Shown: positions 13,770 to 20,037 of the stretch, piece by piece
Layout of the letters: every line of letters begins with the position of its first letter
Numbering within the stretch: position 1 is the stretch's first letter
From: a virus
DNA: 20,037 bases
Strand: one strand, 5' to 3'
Virus record (IMG/VR): IMGVR_UViG_3300044797_000048
Coordinates: 1 to 20,037 of that record
The notes under the pieces: generated by a model
Database searches by the model: none
What the model was told of the DNA's origin: nothing
What the model saw: the letters and a program-made list of their open reading frames with translations, nothing else
Translations under genes and position numbers: made by a program

Positions 13770-14192
13770 TCAAACGTAGCCTTCGAGATAGACGAACTCG
13801 AAGACGGAGCCGAGGGCGGTCGCGGCGACCAGTTGCCCGGAGGGAGCGAGGGCGAGCCCGAGGGTGATCGCATTCGCCGAGAAGCCCGCCGTGCCGGCCG
13901 CGCCGGTCACATACCCGGAGGTCGAGGCGTAAACGTACCCGTAGGCGGTGATCGCCGTATCGGCGATCCCCTTGCGGGTGCCCGGGGCGGTCGGGAGCCG
14001 CACAGATCCGAGCGCGCTCGGATTGACCGAAGTCGCCTCCGAGTCGAGGTCGAGGAAGCCGATCGCGCGGGCGGTCGGGCCGGCAGTCTGAAGGACGCCC
14101 GTCGCCGTGTTCAGCGAAACACGGGTGAAGGCGGACATCGCGGTCGCCGCGGCGGGGAACGCCCGGACGCCGGTTGTGTTGAATGAGGCCAT
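13770..14192 (-). CDS. Head decoration / capsid cement protein candidate
   Basis: This encodes 140 aa from an ATG at 14192. It is Ala, Gly and Thr-rich with few charged residues. It begins MASFNTTGVRAFPAAATAMS, has TRAIGFLDLDSEA-like and VNPSALGSVRLPTAPGTRKG segments, and ends SVFEFVYLEGYV. The beta-rich composition and its place immediately upstream of the major capsid gene fit small head decoration proteins (lambda gpD is 110 aa; DUF2190-type cement proteins are similar). A pair of alternative hairpins lies in its leader. Confidence 0.72.
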   Translation of the reverse strand: MASFNTTGVRAFPAAATAMSAFTRVSLNTATGVLQTAGPTARAIGFLDLDSEATSVNPSALGSVRLPTAPGTRKGIADTAITAYGYVYASTSGYVTGAAGTAGFSANAITLGLALAPSGQLVAATALGSVFEFVYLEGYV

Positions 14193-14222
14193 GTCGGAGG
14201 AGCGGTTTTGGTTTCGGGACTC

Positions 14223-14256
14223 GGCGAGCCTGGGAGGGCTCGCCCTTTACGGGCGA
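14223..14256 (-). other. Two mutually exclusive hairpins in the leader of the decoration gene
   Basis: The 80-base gap after the protease gene can form an 8-bp stem (ggcgagcc 14223-14230 with ggctcgcc 14237-14244, 6-base loop). It can instead form a 6-bp stem (tcgccc 14240-14245 with gggcga 14251-14256, 5-base loop). The two share bases 14240-14244 and cannot form together. No T tract follows, so it is not an ordinary terminator. It could be an RNA processing or stability element, or a translation switch. Confidence 0.5.
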
Positions 14257-14272
14257 ATAAGGTCGAAAAGGA

Positions 14273-15394
14273 TCAGGCGGCTTTGAACGGGATCGTGCGC
14301 TCCGGCAGCGTGCCGAGCGTGCGGGCCGCGAGGGCGAGCGCGTGCTTCTTCGGGTGGGCGAAGGTGCATTTGCGCACGATCTCGAAATTCGAGAGCTTCT
14401 CGTTCGCCGGGTTGGAGAACTCGAATTTCAAGATGCCTTGAAAATCGAGCTTCTCGATGTCGGCGGCGGACGGCGGCGTGACGGGCGTCATCTCGGCCGG
14501 GCTGACCCGCGGTCCGGTGCCGGCCGTGAGCCCGAGGGCGTGCAAGGTCTTCGCCGTGTCCTGAAGTCCCTTGGTAATCAACTCCGGCACGATCGAGGAG
14601 ATGGTGCCCTTGACCATCGATTCGAGCCGCGAATACTGCGCGGCCGGCTCATCGGCGGAGGGCGACGGCTGGGCGGTCGTGCCCGATCCGCCTTGACCGG
14701 AAGGGAGCTTGGCTTCGATGGCGGCAAAGCGCGTATGGATCGCGTCCATGTGGGGCTTCATTGCGGCGGCGCAGGCGGCGGAGAGTTCTTCGGGAGTCAT
14801 GTTTGAATCGTCGATTTGAGATTTGTCGGGGACGACATTTCCGAGGCTGTCAACTTTGAGGCCGAACATGCCGGACGGATTCGCGGCCGGATCGGTCACG
14901 AGATCCACGGAATAAAGGGTTTCCGGCCGGCCGAAAAAGAAATCCTTGATCCGCTGCAAAGGACCGTCGAAAAACGCCGAAAAGCCGAGCGTGTCGGGAA
15001 TCGTCTCGATCGTTTGCAAGAGGTGATCGATGTCGGGCGTCGTCTTGAAAAGATGGAAATCGGCGACCGCCTTTTTCTTCTTATCCTTGGTTTCGCCCAC
15101 TGAAAAATTCGTGAGGTATCCGATGATCTGCCCGACGCCGCCCTCGTGATTGGCCTTCACCTTGACGCCCGTTTCATATTCGGCCGAGAGCTTGACGATG
15201 GACTCGATCGTCGTCGCGTCGCAGCAAATTTGAAATTGCTTCTTCTGGCCGTCGATTTCGACCTCGACCATGTGGCCTTCGGCCGGCCCTTCGGTCATCA
15301 CGGAGACGCCGCGAATGATCCATTCCTTGCCCGTGTCCTCGGGGACGAGCTTCGCGCCGACCGAGGGTTGCTGATAGAATTTGAAGCGGCCCAT
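14273..15394 (-). CDS. Prohead serine protease fused to scaffold
   Basis: This encodes 373 aa from an ATG at 15394. The N-terminal part, residues about 1-185, has the pattern of phage prohead serine proteases. It carries KVKANHEGGVGQIIGYLTNF with His83, HLFKTTPDIDHLL, IPDTLGFSAFFDGP with Ser139, and LYSVDLVTDPAANPSGMF with Asp164 or Asp168. These are a likely catalytic set. Residues about 199-300 are helical and acidic, with a Ser/Gly/Gln-rich linker, as in the scaffold portion of lambda gpC/Nu3-type proteins. Met199 (ATG at 14800, MTPEELSAACAAAM) could start a separate scaffold product, but no ribosome binding site is visible there. It would cleave the scaffold and possibly other head proteins during capsid maturation. 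Confidence 0.82.
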   Translation of the reverse strand: MGRFKFYQQPSVGAKLVPEDTGKEWIIRGVSVMTEGPAEGHMVEVEIDGQKKQFQICCDATTIESIVKLSAEYETGVKVKANHEGGVGQIIGYLTNFSVGETKDKKKKAVADFHLFKTTPDIDHLLQTIETIPDTLGFSAFFDGPLQRIKDFFFGRPETLYSVDLVTDPAANPSGMFGLKVDSLGNVVPDKSQIDDSNMTPEELSAACAAAMKPHMDAIHTRFAAIEAKLPSGQGGSGTTAQPSPSADEPAAQYSRLESMVKGTISSIVPELITKGLQDTAKTLHALGLTAGTGPRVSPAEMTPVTPPSAADIEKLDFQGILKFEFSNPANEKLSNFEIVRKCTFAHPKKHALALAARTLGTLPERTIPFKAA

Positions 15395-15426
15395 GCGTCC
15401 GGGCCGAATGTCAAAATCGCCGGGTT

Positions 15427-15705
15427 TTAGGTGATCGTGAAGCCGTTGGCGGTCGCAAGCGCTTCGAGCGAGGTAAGCACTGCCGCATTGAGCGCAGTTT
15501 GGCTCGTGAGGCTGATCGTCTTATTGAAGCTCGCCATCGGAATCACGTTGCCATTCACATCCAGGCAGACCGCAAACACGGTCGCCGAAACTCCGGGGAC
15601 CAGCCTTTGCACGATGCAGCGCAGATAAGCCGCCACGGTCGGAGGAATGCCGACCGTATTGGAGGAGCTTATCGGAAATTCGTTCGGCGCCGGGGAATAG
15701 CTCAT
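15427..15705 (-). CDS. 92-aa protein of the portal-protease insertion, unknown
   Basis: This encodes 92 aa from an ATG at 15705, ATGA-coupled to the fibre-like gene. It begins MSYSPAPNEFPISSSNTVGI, then has a beta core (LVPGVSATVFAVCLDVNGNV) and a C-terminal helix (QTALNAAVLTSLEALATANG). No family is recognised. Coupling to the 350-aa protein suggests it works with that protein, for example as a chaperone or an attachment subunit. This is an inference. Confidence 0.65.
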   Translation of the reverse strand: MSYSPAPNEFPISSSNTVGIPPTVAAYLRCIVQRLVPGVSATVFAVCLDVNGNVIPMASFNKTISLTSQTALNAAVLTSLEALATANGFTIT

Positions 15706-16754
15706 GCGACGGGAATTGCGATCAAGTCAACTTGGGTCACGAGAATGGTCCCGGCTCCGAGCGCGCCGGATAATTTTGCATAGATCGCATAGCTCGTTCC
15801 CGCCTGCGGATTGTTAATCATCACGGGCGGCAGACTCACTTCTCCGAGCGGCCCGGTGTAGCCGGCAACCGTCCCGAGCGGAAAAATGCGGACCGAGTTC
15901 GCAACCGCGCCCGCGCCATTATTCGTCTGATATAGCTCGAATTGAATGCTCTGGCCGGTGGTCGTGATCGCCGATCCGACCGCGAGCATGATCCGGCCGC
16001 TCACGAGCCATCGCCCTTGCCCGGCATTCACGGGAATCGTGATCGAAGGCGAGCCGGTGAAGGTCGCGAAGCTCGTCGAGGTGATCGAAGTCGTTAAGCC
16101 GGTGCCATAGCTTTCCTCGTCGTCGTCTCCGATCGCCGCGACGGTCGAGTCGCCAAGCACGACGAAAGCTCCGAGCGAATTGGTCAAATAATCGAATTGC
16201 AGACCGTTGGTGACGTTGCATCCCTGGGTGCAATTGATGATCGATTGAAAGCCGATGCCGTTTACATTGTCGCCGATCAGAACTTGGATCAGATCGCCGC
16301 CGTCGTCGCACCAAATCGCGAATTGCGAATAACGGCCGGAGCCATGACTCGCGCTTTTCCATTGGAAGCCGAAAGCGCCGATGCTCTGTTGCGGTGTGGT
16401 CGAATCGTCCGCCTGATAAAGCGTCCCGACTCCGAACAAAGTCCCGGCCGTGCCGCTAGTCGCATGATAAACGTTCGCCGGATACAACGTGTTAACCGTC
16501 CCGGCATCCTTCAAAGTCGTTTGCTGCGCGGTCGCGCCGGTCGAAACCGTGACGGTTAGTTTCGCTTGAAAGGTATGCGCTCCGGTCCACGTCGGCGCGA
16601 TCGTCTGGTCGATCGGCGGCGCGCTGTCCGAAGTCATAAATGTCGCCGCCGAGCCATCGACGGCGGTCAATCCGACCTTGGCGGTCGGATTCGCGCTCAC
16701 GGGCGGCGGTGTCGGAGTGGGAGCCGGGGGCGTGGAAAAGCCGGAGCCGTGCAT
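15702..16754 (-). CDS. Fibre-like virion protein with Pro-rich linker and C-terminal beta domain
   Basis: This encodes 350 aa from an ATG at 16754 that directly follows the upstream TAA. Residues about 1-25 hold a Pro-rich linker (TPPAPTPTPPPVS). Near residue 50 is IAPTWTGAHTFQAKLTV; the TWTGAHTF motif recurs in phage tail fibre proteins. The middle (about 90-200) is beta-rich with Gly, Asp and aromatic residues. The C-terminal 140 residues (GRWLVSGRIMLAVGSAITTT to TQVDLIAIPVA) look like a jelly-roll-type beta sandwich, a common receptor- or carbohydrate-binding head. The gene lies between portal and protease, an unusual place for a fibre, so a head-attached fibre or spike is as likely as a tail part. 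Confidence 0.72.
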   Translation of the reverse strand: MHGSGFSTPPAPTPTPPPVSANPTAKVGLTAVDGSAATFMTSDSAPPIDQTIAPTWTGAHTFQAKLTVTVSTGATAQQTTLKDAGTVNTLYPANVYHATSGTAGTLFGVGTLYQADDSTTPQQSIGAFGFQWKSASHGSGRYSQFAIWCDDGGDLIQVLIGDNVNGIGFQSIINCTQGCNVTNGLQFDYLTNSLGAFVVLGDSTVAAIGDDDEESYGTGLTTSITSTSFATFTGSPSITIPVNAGQGRWLVSGRIMLAVGSAITTTGQSIQFELYQTNNGAGAVANSVRIFPLGTVAGYTGPLGEVSLPPVMINNPQAGTSYAIYAKLSGALGAGTILVTQVDLIAIPVA

Positions 16755-17042
16755 TTAGAATTCGATGTATCGAAGATCCTGATTGCCGGAATTGGCGATC
16801 CCGAAAATCGCCTGCTGCCAGGGCGGCGCGGTGATCGCCGGAAAATCCGAAGTCAGATAAAGGCTTTCGCCGGGCTCGATCGGCATATCGACCGCCGTTT
16901 GCGCCGCCGCGCCGAGGAGATTGACGAAAATTGTATCCGTATTGCTCTTATGAGCCTTCAGGATCACGCCGACCCGAGTCAGATTCTTCGGCAGGATTTG
17001 AGCCGAGGAATTGGTGAGGGTGATCTGCCCGGAAGCGCTCAT
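16755..17042 (-). CDS. 95-aa small beta protein, unknown
   Basis: This encodes 95 aa from an ATG at 17042. The pattern TRVGVILKAHKSNTDTIFVN, then PIEPGESLYLTSDF and a final strand NQDLRYIEF, is typical of small beta-sandwich phage proteins that carry a repeated G-x-I-x-N-x-[T/N] strand theme. These are often found beside fibre or head-surface genes. It lies between portal and the fibre-like gene. A decoration, fibre-anchor or minor head protein is possible. Its stop abuts the fibre-like ATG (TAAATG). Confidence 0.68.
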   Translation of the reverse strand: MSASGQITLTNSSAQILPKNLTRVGVILKAHKSNTDTIFVNLLGAAAQTAVDMPIEPGESLYLTSDFPAITAPPWQQAIFGIANSGNQDLRYIEF

Positions 17043-17065
17043 TATTTTGAAGGAGGGAGGACCAA

Positions 17066-18793
17066 TTATTTCGCCGAGCGCGCATGTTCGCCGTCTTCGA
17101 TCCGGCTGAAAAGCTCGTCCGCGGTCATTTCGAGCGCACGGACCTTCCGCGAGAGCGAAGAAATCCCGGCCGAATCGCTGCCGCCGGCTCCGCCGCCGCC
17201 GGCTTGCCCGCGTTGCCCTCCGGTCGTGCTCGGAGTGGGCCGCGGCTCGATCAGTTCGATCGGGATGCTCTTTTGCTTCGCCTGTTGAATCTTGAACGCC
17301 GCGTCATCGGCCATCCGTTCGACCTCCTCGCGCGGATTGCCGCCTTGCTCACGGACGATCCGGTCGAAGCTTTTCAAGCCCGCCTCGTATTCGGTGACGT
17401 TCGCCCGGCTCTCGCGGCCGACATCGACAGTCGGATGCGCCGGGACGCAAACATTGACTTTCGGGAGGCGCGAAAGATTTCTGAAGCGAAGCCGGCCGGT
17501 GACGATGCCGTTCGCGATGCAGCGCTTGAAATACGGCTGATAAAGTCCTTCGTCCATGAAGGCTTGCCATTGCTCGAAGGTCCGCTTCGCCTGGGCGGAT
17601 TCGAGCCGGGCCGGCACGCCGCCGAGCGTGGACGTGTCGAAGGAGAAGCCGAAGGGCATGCAAAGGGCGGTACAGACCTGCCGATAAAGGAGGGCGACAA
17701 AGCCGTTGAACGACGAGGACGGCCGATCGGTCTTCGCCGCCTCGATCGACTCGCCGATCCCAAGATAGCCGATTTGCCCGGGACGAAAATCCTCGTAAAC
17801 CCGTTCGGTCGTGAACGCGCCGGCCGGGCCGATCGTCGGGAGCACGCCGGGGACCTCGGCGGCGAAGATGCGCTCCGGATTCGCCGCCGACGCATCGCCC
17901 GGCGCGGTTTTGACAAAGCCCGCCCAAGAGTTTGCCCATTTGACGCCGAGCTTCTCGTTCGCGAGGATCTCCTTGATGTCGCGGGCGGTCGTGACGGCGG
18001 AGGCGATCGCCGAGATGCCGCGATATTGGTCCGTCCGCTGCCGGTTTGCCAAAAACTGAAATTGATTCGCGGGCACGCGGGTATATTCGCTTTGGTAATA
18101 CCCGAAATTATTCCGGGGGTAGATGCGATAACCGAGGACCTTTCCGGTCGCGGAATCATACTCGACGCCCGAGACGAGCCCGGGCTCGATCCAATAATGA
18201 TAGCCGCCGATCACATCGGATTCGCAAGATTGAAGCTGAATCCATGAAACCGGCCGGCCCATGATCGCTGAACCTTCCGGATCGGCGACATCGTGGAAAA
18301 TGCTCCCGAAGTCGCCGTCGCGGATCACGGACTTGAAAATCAGGCGCGCAAGCTCCGTGAATTTCGATTTGCCCGTGAGATCGCAATTTTGCATGCACTC
18401 GTAAAGGTAATCTTCGAGCATCGCGTCGTCGCCGGGATCGCCCGTGATCGCCTCGATCCGGATCTTCGGCCCGACGACGTAATGCGACATCCGGTCGAAG
18501 AGCCCGTGAATGAAGGGATCGTTCATCTCCAAATCGCGCGCCTCCCAAACGATTTGCAGGCGGTCGGAGGAATTTAGCGGAGTGTTCGACGTGATCGTTC
18601 CGGCGCGGGTCGCGTTCATCCGCGCCCGGGTGATCCGCGCGCCCTCATACCCGAAGGCGTGCCGCCGCTCGCGGGCGATCGCGTTCCGCAGCGCCGCTTG
18701 GGGCGCGACGATGCTCAAAGCCCGGTCGGCGATCCGCTCCGCGAAATTCGGCTGATAAGGCTTATACCCTTGCTCTCGAATATCGGTCTGCAT
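17066..18793 (-). CDS. Portal protein (lambda gpB family)
   Basis: I place the start at the ATG at 18793 (MQTDIREQGYKPYQPNFAER), giving 575 aa; a longer start at 18829 would overlap the upstream gene by 23 bases. It carries typical lambda-type portal features. These are an N-terminal RARMNATRAGTITSNTPLNS, then DPFIHGLFDRMSHYVVGP, the wing and stem region with YHYWIEPGLVSGVEYD and YRGISAIASAVTTARDIKEI, and VALLYRQVCTALCMPFGF. The C-terminus has a helical segment (SLSRKVRALEMTADELFSRI) after a Gly-rich linker. Lambda gpB is 533 aa, so the length fits. The portal is the dodecameric ring at the capsid vertex through which DNA is packaged. Confidence 0.9.
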   Translation of the reverse strand: MQTDIREQGYKPYQPNFAERIADRALSIVAPQAALRNAIARERRHAFGYEGARITRARMNATRAGTITSNTPLNSSDRLQIVWEARDLEMNDPFIHGLFDRMSHYVVGPKIRIEAITGDPGDDAMLEDYLYECMQNCDLTGKSKFTELARLIFKSVIRDGDFGSIFHDVADPEGSAIMGRPVSWIQLQSCESDVIGGYHYWIEPGLVSGVEYDSATGKVLGYRIYPRNNFGYYQSEYTRVPANQFQFLANRQRTDQYRGISAIASAVTTARDIKEILANEKLGVKWANSWAGFVKTAPGDASAANPERIFAAEVPGVLPTIGPAGAFTTERVYEDFRPGQIGYLGIGESIEAAKTDRPSSSFNGFVALLYRQVCTALCMPFGFSFDTSTLGGVPARLESAQAKRTFEQWQAFMDEGLYQPYFKRCIANGIVTGRLRFRNLSRLPKVNVCVPAHPTVDVGRESRANVTEYEAGLKSFDRIVREQGGNPREEVERMADDAAFKIQQAKQKSIPIELIEPRPTPSTTGGQRGQAGGGGAGGSDSAGISSLSRKVRALEMTADELFSRIEDGEHARSAK

Positions 18794-18806
18794 TTTGACG
18801 CCCGGG

Positions 18807-19064
18807 TCAGGTAGTGAAGCCGCCGCCATAGGCCAGGGTCCGCCGCACGCGGTTGCTCCCTTGCGTGTCCTGGGCGGCTTGGATCTCCGCCCGGAATTGG
18901 GTCAGTTCCGACATATTGGCGAGGGTCATCGAGCGACCCGTGATCGAGTGTCCTTGCCCGGTCTGAAGCACATCGAGGATGCATTGATCCGTCGCCGCGG
19001 CATATTGCACCAGCGTCGCCGCCGGCAGCTTCGCGAGATAATTCGTGATTTGTCCAAGAGCCAT
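18807..19064 (-). CDS. gpW-like head-tail joining protein
   Basis: This encodes 85 aa. I chose the ATG at 19064 (MALGQITNYLAKLPAATLVQ), which is 16 bases after the terminase stop; an upstream start at 19148 would run inside the terminase gene. The C-terminal pattern HSITGRSMTLANMSELTQFR followed by a helix resembles small gpW-type proteins, which carry a G-R-S-x-T-x-A-x-L helix hairpin. The place between terminase and portal is the classical gpW position. It would plug the portal after packaging and help join the tail. Confidence 0.78.
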   Translation of the reverse strand: MALGQITNYLAKLPAATLVQYAAATDQCILDVLQTGQGHSITGRSMTLANMSELTQFRAEIQAAQDTQGSNRVRRTLAYGGGFTT

Positions 19065-19080
19065 GCCCAAGCCGCGAGTG

Positions 19081-20037
19081 TCAAGAGGGCGCGGGGGGCT
19101 CCTCGGGCGGCGGCGCGGCGCGCCGGAGCGGTCCCTTGATGAGTCCAAAGACGACTTGCATTGCCTCGCAATCCCAAAGGTGATTGGGGCGCTTGCCGAC
19201 GCGGACCCATCGCCGGATCTCCCGGGTCCCGCGCGTCTCGACGACCTGCTTCCGCTCGCTTGTCATTTGGTTCAAGTAGAATTGCGGCACGTCCGAGCCG
19301 ATCCCGAAGTAAACCGCCTTCCCGCCGTAAAGCCGGGCGAGGATGTCCTTGCAAGGCGTGTTCGCCCACATGATCTCAACCGCCCGCCGCCGGAGCGCGT
19401 CGCCTTGCTTGTCCGTGCCGATCGCCGTATCCACGACGCGCGGCTCGGAAAAATAGCGGCGGATCGGGCTCTTCAGTCCCTTCGAGTGGACAAAGGAATC
19501 CTCATCCCGGCCGCGGAGCGCGAGCCATCCCCATTGGGCGCAGCGTTCGAGGACCTCGCTCGGATTATACGTCACATCGCAAAGGACCATTCGATCAGTG
19601 ACTTGGTTTTTCTGCTGAAGCTCGCGGAGTTGATCCCAGGTATGGGCATAGCCGCATTGCCGGAGCCGCGATCGGCCGTCGTCGGCCCAATCGCGGACGA
19701 CAAACCAGAAGTAAGGAGCCAATTCTTGCACGTCGATCGTCATCGCGACGCATGATCCTTCCTTCCACGGCTCGCCGGTCATCGAATAATCGCCGGTCGA
19801 ATTCGTATTCACGTCGAAGATCACGTCGTCCGACCAAGGCTCATTCAGTCCCTTGAGGATGAATTGCTTCATCTCCTCGTCGTCGCCGAGGTCGAGCGAT
19901 TGCTGCGCGTTCAGAAATTGTTTTACGAGGTCCGCCCAGGGATAAACGGCGACGCCCGAGACGGCCCAAGCCCGCGTCTTCATCGAGGCGCTCGGATTGA
20001 AGGCGCGGTAACGCATCTTCTGCCGGAGCTTGACCCG
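19081..20037 (-). CDS. Terminase large subunit, C-terminal nuclease part (GpA family), N-terminus outside the window
   Basis: 318 codons are visible. The frame stays open to the right edge, so the ATPase part lies beyond the window. The visible part matches the nuclease half of GpA-type terminases. It has VAMTIDVQELAPYFWFVVRD with a likely metal-binding Asp, MVLCDVTYNPSEVLERCAQW with a second Asp, and the late motif RPNHLWDCEAM typical of this family. The C-terminus is Pro/Glu-rich (RRAAPPPEEPPAPS), which in terminases can contact the portal. It cuts concatemeric DNA and powers packaging into the prohead. The assignment is firm. Confidence 0.9.
   Translation of the reverse strand, partial: RVKLRQKMRYRAFNPSASMKTRAWAVSGVAVYPWADLVKQFLNAQQSLDLGDDEEMKQFILKGLNEPWSDDVIFDVNTNSTGDYSMTGEPWKEGSCVAMTIDVQELAPYFWFVVRDWADDGRSRLRQCGYAHTWDQLRELQQKNQVTDRMVLCDVTYNPSEVLERCAQWGWLALRGRDEDSFVHSKGLKSPIRRYFSEPRVVDTAIGTDKQGDALRRRAVEIMWANTPCKDILARLYGGKAVYFGIGSDVPQFYLNQMTSERKQVVETRGTREIRRWVRVGKRPNHLWDCEAMQVVFGLIKGPLRRAAPPPEEPPAPS

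Noticed and set aside
12781-13779. 332-codon plus-strand frame
   Set aside because: Antisense to the major capsid gene, which is recognised with confidence.
18794-18829. Upstream ATG at 18829 for the portal gene
   Set aside because: It would overlap the gpW-like gene by 23 bases; the ATG at 18793 gives a typical N-terminus. The longer form cannot be fully excluded.

Overview
The window is one stretch of the late (virion morphogenesis) region of a tailed double-stranded DNA phage or prophage. Every supportable gene lies on the minus strand, so transcription runs from about 20037 down to 1. The order matches the lambda head-to-tail module: terminase large subunit, small head-tail joining protein, portal, prohead protease/scaffold, decoration protein, major capsid protein, connector and tail-completion proteins, tail tube, tail assembly chaperone with a frameshift, tape measure, distal tail proteins. 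No tRNA, rRNA, CRISPR, transposase, integrase or attachment site is visible. Both edges cut a gene: the terminase at the right, and a very large Thr/Ser-rich protein at the left. The DNA is GC-rich and genes are packed with overlaps, mostly ATGA. Only one start has a clear Shine-Dalgarno sequence, so the host probably leans on translational coupling or SD-independent initiation. The host cannot be named from this window.

Head module (right to left, 20037-12739): GpA-type terminase nuclease end, gpW-like protein, lambda-type portal, a three-gene insertion (95, 350 and 92 aa, including a fibre-like protein with a Pro-rich linker), protease-scaffold, decoration protein and major capsid protein. 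A rho-independent terminator follows the capsid gene and ends on the start codon of the next gene.

Accessory block plus neck genes (12678-6977): two small Cys/His-containing phage proteins of unknown function sharing a C-terminal WHGHL motif, a 635-aa protein with two glycosyltransferase domains, a 47-aa microgene, a GT-B-like (heptosyltransferase-type) protein, two connector/tail-completion candidates, an 86-aa protein, and a second GT-B-like protein that is a divergent paralogue of the first.

Tail module (6960-1): tail tube candidate, a small accessory pocket (a 141-aa protein, a Tad1-like protein probably acting as an anti-defence signal sponge, and a 48-aa protein), tail assembly chaperone G with a -1 slippery run leading into T, a 201-aa tail protein, a short tape measure, two distal tail proteins, and the Thr/Ser-rich giant. 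That last frame is open for 655 codons to the edge, with about 26% Thr and 15% Ser by hand count and very few charged residues.

The most interesting reading is that three glycosyltransferase-family genes and a mucin-like Thr/Ser-rich virion protein sit in one late transcription unit. Together they could form a dedicated virion O-glycosylation system. A Tad1-like protein in the same unit suggests the tail region also carries defence countermeasures.
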